Numbered from the stretch's first letter, positions 44,641 to 53,751 are shown. The stretch is 64,000 bases of DNA from Bradyrhizobium sp. dw_411 (GCF_018449695.1 NZ_JAAVUY010000002.1:124001-188000), one strand, 5' to 3'. Notes: generated from the letters alone by a model not told the origin. Program-made: numbers and translations.

Positions 44641-46038
44641 ATGCTGCAAGCACTCGACGCCGCGGCGAAGCAGACGACGCCAGGCCACGGCACCGAAGCG
44701 ATCATCGCTCTGGTGCAGAACCTGAAATGGGATGCGCTTGACGCGGATGTCAGGCACGCGGCGAAGCGGCACTTTCTCGACACGCTTGGCGTGGTTATCG
44801 CCGGATCGAGCGGCGATCTCGCCGGCCGTGCCGAAGCCGTGCTGGCCAAAGTTCGCGCCGCTGGCAATGTTCCCGTGCCCGGCCGCCAACGCCGCGCCGA
44901 TCTGCTTGATGCCGCCTATATCGCCGGCACGGCCGGCCATGGCATCGAACTGGATGACGGCTATCGGCAAGGCTCCGTGCATCCCGGCGTGGCTACCGTT
45001 CCCGCGATCATCGGGCTCGGGTATGAGGCCGATATCAGCGGGCGCGCCGCACTTGAAGCGGTCGTGGTCGGCTATGAAACCATCATCGCCATTGCCCGGG
45101 CCTGCCATCCAGATTTACGCCAGCGTGGCTTTCATCCGACCGGCACAGTCGGTGTATTCGGTGCGGCCGCCGCGGCGGCGCGTCTGCTCGCGCTGCCGGC
45201 GGAACAGGTCTCCAGCGCGCTCGGCCTCGCCGCCAGTAGTTCGGCCGGGCTATTTGCCTTCATCAATGGCGGCGCGGATGTGAAACGTCTGCACGCGGGT
45301 CATGCTGCCCGCGAAGGTTTGCAGGCCGCCCTTCAAGCGCAAAGCGGTATCGAAGGTCCATCGCATGTGCTCGAGGCGCGCGACGGATTCGCGCAGGCAT
45401 TTGCGTTCGGCCGCAACGGCAAGCCCCGCGACATTGAATTGCCGCCTGCGGTCCCGTTCGGAATCACCGATTGTTACGTCAAGCCGTATGCCTGCTGCCG
45501 TCACATTCAGCCGGCAGTGGAAGCGCTGATCGAATTGATGAACGATAACAAGCTTTCGTCGGATGACGTCCGCAGCGTCAAGATCAATACTTACAGCATC
45601 GCCGCAGAGCATGCTCACACCGGGTGGCAGGACTACGCCAGCGCGCAACTGAGCTTTCCCTACATCATGTCATTGGGAATGAAGCATCGCTGGATCAAGG
45701 TCGAGCATTTCGAGGATAAGACCCGCCTGGATCCCGAAATGGCGCGACTGGCCGGTTTGGTGGAGGTCAACGCCTCCGCCGAGATGGATCGGCTATATCC
45801 AGCCAATCGGCCGGCGCATGTCACTATCACGACGGGTCGCGGAAAATTCGAGAAGCAGGCGATGGAAGCGCTCGGCGCCCGTGAAGTGCCGCTGGACGAT
45901 CGCGGCCTCGGAATGAAGTTTCACGATCTTGTCGATCCCGTGCTTGGACGCGAACGGGCCGACCAATTGCTCGCAGGGCTGTGGCGGCTGGACGAACTCG
46001 ACAATATCAGCGATCTTCTCGACGTGACGGTGCGCTAA
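44641..46038 (+). CDS. MmgE/PrpD family protein 2
   Basis: The protein has 465 residues. Motifs: AKRHFLDTLGVVIAGSSGDL, AAYIAGTAGHGIELDDGYRQ, GVFGAAAAAARLLALPAEQV and HAGHAAREGLQAALQAQSG. It is clearly diverged from PrpD-1 (for example GHGIELDDG against AHCLDFDDTH), so the two are not a recent duplication. It may dehydrate or isomerise an acid in the same pathway. It is co-transcribed with the acyl-CoA dehydrogenase before it. Confidence 0.87.
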   Translation: MLQALDAAAKQTTPGHGTEAIIALVQNLKWDALDADVRHAAKRHFLDTLGVVIAGSSGDLAGRAEAVLAKVRAAGNVPVPGRQRRADLLDAAYIAGTAGHGIELDDGYRQGSVHPGVATVPAIIGLGYEADISGRAALEAVVVGYETIIAIARACHPDLRQRGFHPTGTVGVFGAAAAAARLLALPAEQVSSALGLAASSSAGLFAFINGGADVKRLHAGHAAREGLQAALQAQSGIEGPSHVLEARDGFAQAFAFGRNGKPRDIELPPAVPFGITDCYVKPYACCRHIQPAVEALIELMNDNKLSSDDVRSVKINTYSIAAEHAHTGWQDYASAQLSFPYIMSLGMKHRWIKVEHFEDKTRLDPEMARLAGLVEVNASAEMDRLYPANRPAHVTITTGRGKFEKQAMEALGAREVPLDDRGLGMKFHDLVDPVLGRERADQLLAGLWRLDELDNISDLLDVTVR

Positions 46039-46063
46039 TCGTTCGTATCGCCATGAAAGATTA

Positions 46064-46096
46064 GCCCTTCGTCAATCCGTTTGGCAGACGAAGGGC
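46064..46096. terminator. Bidirectional terminator-like hairpin
   Basis: GCCCTTCGTC (46064-46073) and GACGAAGGGC (46087-46096) make a perfect 10-bp stem with a 13-nt loop, exactly between the convergent PrpD-2 and BadI-like genes. Confidence 0.55.
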
Positions 46097-46103
46097 AATA
46101 CCC

Positions 46104-46892
46104 CTAGCGCTTTCGGAAACGCCGGAAGTTCGGCGGGCGTTTCTCCAGGAATGCGGTGATGCCTTCCATGTTTTCCTCGTTGCCGTAGATCGAGGCCAGC
46201 AATTCCGAGGTCGGGAAGTACGACGCGTAGAATTCCTGATCCGATCCCGCATTGAGCGCAATCTTGGCGATGCGGATACTCTGCGGGCTCTTGTCAAGGA
46301 TCTCACTGCAAAGTTTCGCGACTTCCTCGTCGAGCTTGTCGGCGGGGCATACCTGATTGATGAGCCCCATATCGAGGGCTTGCTGCGCGGTGTAGAGCCG
46401 GCAGGTGTACAGCATTTCGCGCGCCTTGCGTTCGCCGACATAGCGCGCCAGCAACTGGCAGGCGCCCCAGATCGGTACGCTGCCGACGCGCGGGCCAACC
46501 TGGCCGAACTTCGCGTCTTCGCTGGCCACGGTCATGTCGCAGAACAGATTGATCTCGTTACCGCCGCCAACGCAGAAGCCGCGGACCTTGGCGATGATCG
46601 GCTTGTCCATCATCCGCATGGTTGAAGATAGCGCGAACAGCCGCCGCATGTGGGCGCGCCCGATATAGGGCTTGCGGGTCGACTGGTCGCTGACGTCACC
46701 TCCCGAGGAAAACGCCTTGTCACCCGTGCCGGTTAGAACGACCACGCCGACTTCCGGATCGTCGGCGGCGATCTTCATCGCTTCGGTGAGTTCCTCATAG
46801 GTTTTCGGCCGGACGGCGTTGCGCACTTTAGGCCGATTGATGGTGATGGTGGCGATGCCCTCATTCGTCTCATAGAGGATGTCTTCGAACAT
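46104..46892 (-). CDS. Crotonase-fold protein similar to BadI / MenB
   Basis: The protein has 262 residues. It matches the BadI (2-ketocyclohexanecarboxyl-CoA hydrolase) and MenB pattern: FEDILYETNEGIATITINRP, then AFSSGGDVSD, IAKVRGFCVGGGNEINLFCD, AKFGQVGPRVGS, and the end FLEKRPPNFRRF. BadI opens the six-membered ring of a beta-keto-acyl-CoA. However, the Asp that follows GSV/GSF in BadI and MenB (GSVDPGYG) is Pro here (GSVPIWGA), so chemistry may be altered. No menaquinone genes are nearby. An alicyclic ring-opening or related thioester role is my inference. Confidence 0.85.
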   Translation of the reverse strand: MFEDILYETNEGIATITINRPKVRNAVRPKTYEELTEAMKIAADDPEVGVVVLTGTGDKAFSSGGDVSDQSTRKPYIGRAHMRRLFALSSTMRMMDKPIIAKVRGFCVGGGNEINLFCDMTVASEDAKFGQVGPRVGSVPIWGACQLLARYVGERKAREMLYTCRLYTAQQALDMGLINQVCPADKLDEEVAKLCSEILDKSPQSIRIAKIALNAGSDQEFYASYFPTSELLASIYGNEENMEGITAFLEKRPPNFRRFRKR

Positions 46893-46943
46893 GACTCGTT
46901 TTCCTGGCTGTTTCCGGCGGGTATTTTTATTTGGTTTCGCAGG

Positions 46944-46959
46944 GTGGATAAAAATCCAC
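46944..46959. promoter_or_regulatory. GTGGAT-AAAA-ATCCAC palindrome
   Basis: A perfect 6-bp dyad lies 52 bp upstream of the BadI-like gene and about 110-125 bp before the divergent alpha/beta hydrolase gene. It is a plausible operator, different from the ATTCCG motif; IclR-3 is a candidate ligand. Confidence 0.4.
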
Positions 46960-47069
46960 TAGGCGAACCGTATGCCGCAGACTAAGATAAACTCCGGTTC
47001 TGCTGCAATGCCAAACTCGCTTGGGTGCGCGGCGGATTCGCTGGGCGGGGGATGACGAGGCTCGACGGG

Positions 47070-47879
47070 ATGACGGCTTCGAACGCAATGGCTGGGCTGG
47101 ATTCGAATGCCGGGTTTCCCGCACTCGCTGCGCGCACAGCGGGAATGGGAACCCCGCTTGTGCTGCTGCATGGCGGCGTCGGATCGGCCGCGCATTGGGA
47201 GCGCAACATCGACGAATTGTCAGCCGCGTTCTGCGTCATCGCTTTCGATCTGCCCGGCTACGGAAATTCTCCGGATGTTCCAGCGACGATAACGACTGAC
47301 GATTATATCGCCTGGGTAAGCCACGCCGTCCTGGCGACGGCGCCGAAGGGTTGTCATCTGGCCGGTTTCAGCTTTGGCGGTGCGATCGCGGCTCGCATTG
47401 CGGCGAACCTTGGCGATAGAGTGTTGGGGCTGTCGTTGCTGGGTAGTGCGGGATTTGGCGCGCCGGTCGGACGTTTGGTACAGGTCACAAAGGTGCCGGG
47501 TCCTGAGGCGGGCAGACCGGCGCGCCGCGCCGCCGCTGCCGCCAATCTCGGCCAATGGATGCTCTCGACTGAGCCGCCGCCGGATGATCCGGTGGTCGAC
47601 ACACAACTGACGAATCTCGACCGCACGCGGTTCGACAGCCGCCGTATCAGTTTCAAGCCCACGCTGCTCGACGATCTCGCCCGTATCACGGCGCCGGTCC
47701 AACTGATTTGGGGAACGGTAGACAGGCTGGCCTATCCGTCGATTCAATCACGTGCCGATAGCTGCCGCGCGGTGCGGCCGGATATCAGTGTTGTCCTGGT
47801 CCCGGATGGCGGGCATTGGGTCCAATACGAGAAGGCCGAAGCGGTCAATCGGCTGTTGATGAATTTCCACGGCGCCTGA
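47070..47879 (+). CDS. Alpha/beta hydrolase
   Basis: The protein has 269 residues from ATG 47070 (GAGG about 9 nt upstream); ATG 47052 and GTG 47025 are alternatives. Oxyanion motif LVLLHGGVGSAAHWERNI, nucleophile elbow AGFSFGGAIA, acid in WGTVDRLAYP and His in PDGGHWVQYE complete the triad. It resembles the C-C hydrolase/haloperoxidase-like group (MhpC type), which cleaves ring-fission products or esters. It is divergent from the BadI-like gene. Confidence 0.85.
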   Translation: MTASNAMAGLDSNAGFPALAARTAGMGTPLVLLHGGVGSAAHWERNIDELSAAFCVIAFDLPGYGNSPDVPATITTDDYIAWVSHAVLATAPKGCHLAGFSFGGAIAARIAANLGDRVLGLSLLGSAGFGAPVGRLVQVTKVPGPEAGRPARRAAAAANLGQWMLSTEPPPDDPVVDTQLTNLDRTRFDSRRISFKPTLLDDLARITAPVQLIWGTVDRLAYPSIQSRADSCRAVRPDISVVLVPDGGHWVQYEKAEAVNRLLMNFHGA

Positions 47880-47934
47880 AGGAAACGATTATATATTTGA
47901 AATAATACAATCACTGGCATTAAAGATTTGCGAG

Positions 47935-47946
47935 CCCACTTGTGGG
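47935..47946. promoter_or_regulatory. CCCAC-TT-GTGGG dyad upstream of IclR-3
   Basis: A perfect 5-bp inverted repeat lies 38 bp before the IclR-3 start. It is a possible autoregulatory site, though short. Confidence 0.25.
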
Positions 47947-47984
47947 TAGTGGAACACAGCCGTTTTTGAGAGGCGAAACACAAG

Positions 47985-48782
47985 ATGATCCGAGCCGTAG
48001 AGCGCGCTTTTGCGATCTTTGAGGCGTTCGATCCTCAGCACACGATGCTGACGCTTCAGGAAATCGGCCAGCGCATTGGTCTTTCCAAGGCGACGACCTA
48101 TCGGCTGGTGAATTGCCTGCACGATCTCGGCTATCTGGTTCGGCTCGAGGACAACCGATATTGCCTGTCATTGAAATTGACGCGGCTTAGCGGGCTGGTG
48201 CGAAGCACGATCGGGATTCGCGAAATCGCCCGGCCGATCATGCGCGATCTGGTACAAAAAACCCTGGAAACCATCACGCTGAATACGGTCGCCCAGGGGC
48301 AGCGGCTTTGTATCGAGGTGTTCGATACGCCTTCGCCTTTGATGAGCATCGTACGCGAAGGTGAGCAGACGCCATTGCTGCATGGCGCGACCGGCAAGAT
48401 ATTGCTGGCCTATCTCAGCAGTTCCGAAATCGACCGGATTTTCCGCGAGGCGCCGGCCAGCAAGCGGCCGAATCGCGCCTTGCTGGAAAAGCAGCTCGCG
48501 CGCTATCGCGAGCAGGGTTATGCCTTGACGAGCAGCGAGCGCGTTGCCGGCGTCACGGCCATCTCGGTTCCGCTTCGCGACGGCAACGGGCAGGTCCGAT
48601 ATTGCATCAGCATCACGGGGCCTGCAATCCGCATGGATCGGAATGTCGATACATTCGTCGCGCTGCTGCTCAACGCGAGCAAGGTCGTCTCCGGCCAGAT
48701 GGGCGCAAGGGCCGATGAGATCGGCGATGGAAACCCCAAATCCGAAAAGAAGCCGCCGCGCCGCAAAAGGGCCGCCGGCTGA
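47985..48782 (+). CDS. IclR-family transcriptional regulator 3
   Basis: The protein has 265 residues with AGAGG about 9 nt upstream. HTH: LQEIGQRIGLSKATTYRLVN, then CLHDLGYLVRLE. Effector domain: LLHGATGKILLAYLSSSEID and GVTAISVPLRDGNGQVRYCI. The basic tail PRRKRAAG is unusual. It directly precedes the Liv ABC transporter operon and is its likely regulator. The ATTCCG-N5-CGGAAT motif is absent here, so its operator differs from that of IclR-2. Confidence 0.9.
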   Translation: MIRAVERAFAIFEAFDPQHTMLTLQEIGQRIGLSKATTYRLVNCLHDLGYLVRLEDNRYCLSLKLTRLSGLVRSTIGIREIARPIMRDLVQKTLETITLNTVAQGQRLCIEVFDTPSPLMSIVREGEQTPLLHGATGKILLAYLSSSEIDRIFREAPASKRPNRALLEKQLARYREQGYALTSSERVAGVTAISVPLRDGNGQVRYCISITGPAIRMDRNVDTFVALLLNASKVVSGQMGARADEIGDGNPKSEKKPPRRKRAAG

Positions 48783-48972
48783 TCAGGCCCGACGCTTCCC
48801 CTGAATCCTTGCGGCGATGCTACTCTTCGCCGCTGCGGCTTGCGGTCGCCAGCCATCATTTAGTGCCTTAAACTCGGCCACTGCTGCGCGGCGCCATTGG
48901 GTCGCGCGTGCGCAGTAATCCATGCCTTTTGCGGCTGGCGGCCCGCGCGCAAATGACTGGATTTTGCTGGAC

Positions 48973-48984
48973 GAAACCGGTTTC
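48973..48984. promoter_or_regulatory. GAAACCGGTTTC palindrome before the Liv transporter
   Basis: A perfect 12-bp palindrome ends 49 bp upstream of the substrate-binding-protein start. The CG-centred shape is typical of LacI-family operators, but no LacI gene is in the window; IclR-3 is the nearest regulator. Confidence 0.4.
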
Positions 48985-49033
48985 ATGTTTTAGATTTTCC
49001 GTATCGGCCTGCAAGAGCCCCCGGAGGAAACCC

Positions 49034-50260
49034 ATGAACCTGTCCCGCACGTCCGTGATGGTTGCATTGAGCGTGTTTGCGGCGGTCATTTCACCCGCGC
49101 CAAGCCGCGCGGAAGATACCATCAAGATCGGCGCGCCGTTGTCGCTTTCGGGAAAATTCGTATCGTACGGCGCTGCCGCCAAGCGCGGCGTCGAGATGGC
49201 CGTCGATATCTACGGCGGCAAGGTTGGAAACAAGAAGATCGAAATTCTGTTTCGAGACACCCAGTCCGATCCGCAGGTTGCCGTGAATTCCTTCACGCAA
49301 TTGCTGTCGGAGGAAAAGGTCAATTTTCTGATCGGTCCGATTGCAACGCCGATGGCCATGGCGGGCCTGCCGGCGTGGCGTCGTACCAGGGCACTCTGGG
49401 TCGTGCCGGGAGCGACCACACCATTGCTCGAGGAAGAGGCCGGCAAGGAGCCGATGCTGTTTCACACCTTCCCTTACGGCTATTATTACCACCTCGCACT
49501 CGCGCGCAGCCTGCGGGAGAAATTGGGTCCGGGCAAAACAGTCGCCATCATTTATTCCGACGATGCCTATGGCCGTGAGCATCTTCCTTACGCGCAGAAA
49601 TATTTCACCCAGGAAGGCTTCAAGATCGTCGCGGAAGAACTGGTCCGTGCAGGCGCGACCGATCTCAATCCTGTGCTTGCCAAGATCCGTCGCGTGAAAC
49701 CCGACCTCCTGCTGGGCCTTGTGCAGACCACAGATGGCATTCAGCTCACCAAGCAGGTCTATGTTCAGCGTCTCAATATCCCCTATCTCGTCGGCACAGC
49801 GTATCCGCAGCTCAAGCAATGGCAGGACGCCTCAGGCGAAGCGCAGGAGGGTTGGGTCGGCGTTACCACCTATATCCCGGGTCTCAAGGCCAAGGCCGAT
49901 CCGAAATATCCCAAGCTCTTCATGGACTCAGACGTTTGGAAGGCGGAGTTTACCAAGCGATATAACCGCGAGCCTGAGTTCATTGACGTCGGTGCCTATG
50001 TCTCCACCTGCATGTTGCTGATCGCGATCGAAAATGCCGGTGCTGTGGACGACAAGGAAAAAGTCGCGGAAGAATTGAAGAAGTTGGACGTGCACACGAT
50101 GATCGGCCGCGGCCATTTCGAACCGAGCCTCGGCGGTACGCTCAATCAGGCGTTTGCCGACGTTGTCGTCCATCAGCGTGTCAAGGGCGCCGACGCCATC
50201 CTGTATCCGAAGGAATTCGAGACGGCGGACAAGTTCGAACAGGCGACATACGCCAAATAG
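49034..50260 (+). CDS. Branched-chain amino acid-type ABC transporter substrate-binding protein
   Basis: The protein has 408 residues from ATG 49034 with GGAGGAAA 3-4 nt upstream. The longer frame to 48908 lacks a signal sequence. The signal peptide ends near PSRAED. The LivJ-like fold is seen in IKIGAPLSLSGKFVSYGAAA, the hinge region FLIGPIATPMAMAGLPAWRR and IIYSDDAYGREH. Such receptors bind many carboxylates, including aromatic acids, not only amino acids. With the four following genes it makes a complete importer. Confidence 0.9.
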   Translation: MNLSRTSVMVALSVFAAVISPAPSRAEDTIKIGAPLSLSGKFVSYGAAAKRGVEMAVDIYGGKVGNKKIEILFRDTQSDPQVAVNSFTQLLSEEKVNFLIGPIATPMAMAGLPAWRRTRALWVVPGATTPLLEEEAGKEPMLFHTFPYGYYYHLALARSLREKLGPGKTVAIIYSDDAYGREHLPYAQKYFTQEGFKIVAEELVRAGATDLNPVLAKIRRVKPDLLLGLVQTTDGIQLTKQVYVQRLNIPYLVGTAYPQLKQWQDASGEAQEGWVGVTTYIPGLKAKADPKYPKLFMDSDVWKAEFTKRYNREPEFIDVGAYVSTCMLLIAIENAGAVDDKEKVAEELKKLDVHTMIGRGHFEPSLGGTLNQAFADVVVHQRVKGADAILYPKEFETADKFEQATYAK

Positions 50261-50344
50261 ACTTTTGACGATGTCGATGAGGGATTGAGGTCTCGGCGGG
50301 GAGGGCTGTATGGCGCGACCCGCGAGACAAGGTAACCGCAAGCG

Positions 50345-51229
50345 ATGGCAAGTCTGATCTTTCAAATAGTGGTTGATTCCCTCCTGCTCGGGGGCGTCTA
50401 CACATTGATGGCGGTCGGGCTGTCGCTTGCCTTCGGGGTCACACGCATCATCAATTTCGCGCATGGCGATATCGTCATGTATGGCGCCTATGCGGCGTTC
50501 TTTGCATTTGTCAGCCTGAATATCGATCCCTTGCTCAGCCTATTATTTGTCGCGATTTTGGGTGCTATCGGCGGCTACCTGCTGTTCAAGCTCACGCTAG
50601 ACCGCATTTTGGATGCGCCCGGCATCAATCAGGTGTTGTTGACGTTCGGTCTCGGACTCGTCTTGCAGAATGTGGCGGTGATCCTCTGGACCGGCGATGA
50701 GCGCTCGACGACGCCGTCCTATGCGTTCGACTCCTGGTTCCTTTCCGACGACATCGTGGTGGCCAAGGGACGATTGATCGCATTCGGTCTTGCGGTCGCT
50801 TTCGTGGTTCTGTTGCTCGCCTGGCTTCGATGGAGCGAGCTTGGTCGCGCGACCCGGGCGGTTTCGCAGAACCGCGCCGCGGCTTCGCTGATGGGTATCA
50901 ACGTCCGCGCCATGTATGCGCTGTCGTTCGGGCTTAGTTCCTCCTTCGGTACCGCAACTGGCGCGATCATGAGTTTTCTGTTGCCGATTACGCCGTTCAT
51001 GGGTTTCCCAATTCTGGTGAAGGCTTTTGCCATCATTATCCTGGGTGGGCTCGACAGCATCGTCGGTACGGTCATTGGCGCATTCCTGCTGGCGACGGCC
51101 GAAACGACAATCGCCTATGTCGTGCCGCAAGGCATCGGTTGGGCCGAGGGGGTTGCATTTTTCCTGCTAGTGATCGTGCTGATCGTGCGGCCCACCGGCA
51201 TTCTCGGCACCGTGGGGCGCGACGCATGA
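50345..51229 (+). CDS. livH-like: ABC transporter permease, LivH type
   Basis: The protein has 294 residues with about eight membrane helices. It begins LIFQIVVDSLLLGGVYTLMA and VGLSLAFGVTRIINFAHGDI, the LivH hallmark. The EAA-like loop is RATRAVSQNRAAASLMGINV. It starts 84 bp after the binding-protein gene and overlaps livM by ATGA. Confidence 0.9.
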   Translation: MASLIFQIVVDSLLLGGVYTLMAVGLSLAFGVTRIINFAHGDIVMYGAYAAFFAFVSLNIDPLLSLLFVAILGAIGGYLLFKLTLDRILDAPGINQVLLTFGLGLVLQNVAVILWTGDERSTTPSYAFDSWFLSDDIVVAKGRLIAFGLAVAFVVLLLAWLRWSELGRATRAVSQNRAAASLMGINVRAMYALSFGLSSSFGTATGAIMSFLLPITPFMGFPILVKAFAIIILGGLDSIVGTVIGAFLLATAETTIAYVVPQGIGWAEGVAFFLLVIVLIVRPTGILGTVGRDA

Positions 51230-52185
51230 TCGCGGTCCGTGGGTGGATCATCATTCTGGGGTCACTCGTTGTGGCGCTGGTGGCGCCGCATTTCCTTCCG
51301 CCTGGATTTAGCGACTGGCTGACGCGGCTATCGACCTTGATACTGGTCGCGGCTAGCTGGAACATGATGGCGAATGCCGGGCTGATTTCGCTCGGTCATT
51401 CCGGTTTCTGGGGCCTTGGCGCCTATTCGGCGGCTCTGCTGGCGAATGCGTTTCATATCCCGTTCTGGCTTTCGATTGTTCCAGCCATGTTGCTCGGCGC
51501 GTTCTTTGGCGCGTGCCTGGCGTATATCACCGGCCGTTTGCGCGGACTGTTCTTTGCGATAGCGACGCTTGCGACCTCGGAAGCGCTGCGGGTGGTTGCG
51601 CTGATGGTGCCGAAGCTGACCGGCGGCGCCGAAGGCGTCTTCGTATTCGACCAGATCAGGCCGGACCGCATCACCATGACCAGCTTCTCGCTTTGTCTGG
51701 CCGTTGCGACGGTGGCAACTTCATACTTTCTTTCGCGCTCCCGATACCAGTATGCCTTGCGGGCGATGCGCGACAGCGAAAGCGCCGTGCAGATGCTGGG
51801 GGTCAATCCGGCGCGGTTTCGAATTGGCGTGACCGCTTTGTCCGGAGCGATCGCGTCCTGCGCGGGCGTCATCACGGCCTGGTTTACCGGCTATATCGAT
51901 CCCGGCTCCGCCTTCGATCTTAAGATCACGATTTCCGCCCAAATCGCCCCGTTGTTCGGCGGTCTCTATACCGTCACCGGTCCGGTCGTCGGATCAATCG
52001 CAATCCTGGCACTGTCGGAGTTGACGCGTTTGTATTTCAACTATTCCGGCGGCGTCGGGTTGCTGGTCTATGGCTGCATCCTCGTATTCGGCGTCTTGAT
52101 GATGCCATCCGGGCTAGTGGGTTTGTGGAAGCGCCGCAGAAAGCCTGTCGTGACCGACGCTGCCGTTCCAGCGAGGGCCAAATGA
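51226..52185 (+). CDS. livM-like: ABC transporter permease, LivM type
   Basis: The protein has 319 residues from ATG 51226, which overlaps the livH-like stop; the longer upstream frame is a shadow. LivM signature: NMMANAGLISLGHSGFWGLG, then ALRAMRDSESAVQMLGVNPA. About nine membrane helices. It forms the channel with the LivH-type subunit. Confidence 0.9.
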   Translation: MIAVRGWIIILGSLVVALVAPHFLPPGFSDWLTRLSTLILVAASWNMMANAGLISLGHSGFWGLGAYSAALLANAFHIPFWLSIVPAMLLGAFFGACLAYITGRLRGLFFAIATLATSEALRVVALMVPKLTGGAEGVFVFDQIRPDRITMTSFSLCLAVATVATSYFLSRSRYQYALRAMRDSESAVQMLGVNPARFRIGVTALSGAIASCAGVITAWFTGYIDPGSAFDLKITISAQIAPLFGGLYTVTGPVVGSIAILALSELTRLYFNYSGGVGLLVYGCILVFGVLMMPSGLVGLWKRRRKPVVTDAAVPARAK

Positions 52186-52976
52186 CAGCCGCCATGCTCG
52201 AGCTCGACAATATCAGGGCCGGCTACAATGACGCGATCGCCGTCGAGAATATCAGCCTGACGGTCGGGCAAAGCGAGGTGGTGTGTCTGCTGGGGGCGAA
52301 CGGTGCCGGCAAAACCACCACGATGCGGGTTGTCACCGGTCTTATTCCGCTATTGGGAGGCACAATTCGCTACAATGGCGAAGACATCTCGCAGATGCCG
52401 CCGCATGAGCGGGTGACCGCCGGTATCTGCCTGTCGCCGGAAGGACGTCAGGTGTTTCCGGATCTGACGGTGATGGAAAACCTCTCGCTCGGCTCGTTCA
52501 ACCGACGTGCGCGGCGGAACCGCGCGCAAACCCTCGATCAGGTTCTGACCTTATTTCCAAAGCTGGCCGAGCGCAGCGGGCAGGCTGCGGGCTTGATGTC
52601 AGGCGGCGAGCAGCAAATGCTTGCGATCGGCCGCGCGCTGATGGGGCAGCCCAAACTGCTGGCGCTTGACGAGCCTTCGCTGGGCCTGTCGCCGAAGATG
52701 GTCAGCACGGTTTTCGAATCCATTCAGACGATCGCCAGGAGCGGCATCACCATCCTGCTGGTCGAGCAGAACACGCGCGCCGCCTTGAGCATCGCGCAGC
52801 GCGGTTATGTGCTGTCCGCAGGGCGGGTGGTGCATGAGGGCACCGCGGCCGATCTGGCGCAGTCCGAAATGGTTCAGAAAGCGTTTGTCGGCGCGGCCTT
52901 CACCAAGCAAAGTGTTCGTAAGAGTCGCCGCGAGCGCCGACTGGCCGAAAGCAACCCGGGAGGCGCTGGTGCTTAA
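52182..52976 (+). CDS. livF-like: ABC transporter ATP-binding protein, LivF type
   Basis: The protein has 264 residues from ATG 52182, overlapping the livM-like stop. Walker A is GANGAGKTT, the signature is LMSGGEQQMLAIGRALM, and Walker B is LLALDEPSLGLSP. The short loop between them and HERVTAGICLSPEGRQVFPD are typical of LivF. A basic C-terminal extension (SRRERRLAESN) overlaps the start of the next gene by 8 bp. Confidence 0.9.
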   Translation: MTAAMLELDNIRAGYNDAIAVENISLTVGQSEVVCLLGANGAGKTTTMRVVTGLIPLLGGTIRYNGEDISQMPPHERVTAGICLSPEGRQVFPDLTVMENLSLGSFNRRARRNRAQTLDQVLTLFPKLAERSGQAAGLMSGGEQQMLAIGRALMGQPKLLALDEPSLGLSPKMVSTVFESIQTIARSGITILLVEQNTRAALSIAQRGYVLSAGRVVHEGTAADLAQSEMVQKAFVGAAFTKQSVRKSRRERRLAESNPGGAGA

Positions 52977-53703
52977 GATAAGAGGCGTGTCTAAGCGCTA
53001 CGGCGGCGTCGCGGCGATTTCCGATCTATCGTTCGACCTCGCGCGCGGCGAGGTGCTTGGTGTGATCGGCCCCAATGGCGCCGGCAAGACCACCTTGTTG
53101 AACTTGATCACCGGCTACAACGCGCCGAACGAGGGATCGATCTTGCTCGAAGGTCGCGAACTTCGCGGCCTCGCGCCTTATGAAATCTGTCGACTAGGCG
53201 TCGCGCGCACATTTCAGGTGGTTCGACCCTTTGCCGAAATGACCGTGAACGACAATGTCATGACGGGTGCGCTCTTCGCGTCGGACAAATGGATATCGGC
53301 ACAGGATGCGGCGCTGCGAGCGGAGCGGGCGCTCGACATGGTCGGTCTGCTGCACAAGCGCCAGGCCCTTGGCAGCGACCTGACCATTGGTGAAAAGAAA
53401 AAACTCGAGCTAGCGCGTGCGCTGGCGACGAAGGCGAAGTTGCTTTTGCTCGATGAGGTGATGTCAGGGCTGACCGGTTCGGAGATCGACGCGGTAATGG
53501 ATGCCATCGAGCGCGTGGCGGATTCCGGGGTGACGATCCTGATGATCGAACATCTCGTTGGCGTCATCCTGGCGCTGGCGGATCGTGTCCTGGTGCTCAA
53601 CTTCGGACGCGAACTGTTTCAAGGAACACCTGAAGAAGTTATCGCCCATCCGGACGTGATCGAATCCTATCTCGGGCAACCGCTCGAGCGACTTCAGACC
53701 TGA
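52969..53703 (+). CDS. livG-like: ABC transporter ATP-binding protein, LivG type
   Basis: The protein has 244 residues from GTG 52969; GGGAGG sits 5 nt upstream, inside the end of the livF-like gene. Walker A GPNGAGKTT, then RLGVARTFQVVRPFAEMTV (LivG trademark). The signature region is DLTIGEKKKLELARALATKA, with LTIGE in place of LSYGE, and Walker B is LLLLDEVMSGL. It completes the importer. Order SBP-H-M-F-G is slightly different from the common H-M-G-F. Confidence 0.9.
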   Translation: MLKIRGVSKRYGGVAAISDLSFDLARGEVLGVIGPNGAGKTTLLNLITGYNAPNEGSILLEGRELRGLAPYEICRLGVARTFQVVRPFAEMTVNDNVMTGALFASDKWISAQDAALRAERALDMVGLLHKRQALGSDLTIGEKKKLELARALATKAKLLLLDEVMSGLTGSEIDAVMDAIERVADSGVTILMIEHLVGVILALADRVLVLNFGRELFQGTPEEVIAHPDVIESYLGQPLERLQT

Positions 53704-53751
53704 CGCTAGATAAACTCCAACAGCGGCTTGATCCGCGATCGACGAGGTCCC

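Noticed and set aside
48783..48986. 67-residue minus-strand frame between IclR-3 and the Liv operon
   Set aside because: Its ATG lies at the GAAACCGGTTTC palindrome and it ends at the IclR-3 stop; composition is not clearly protein-like. It could be revisited if conserved.
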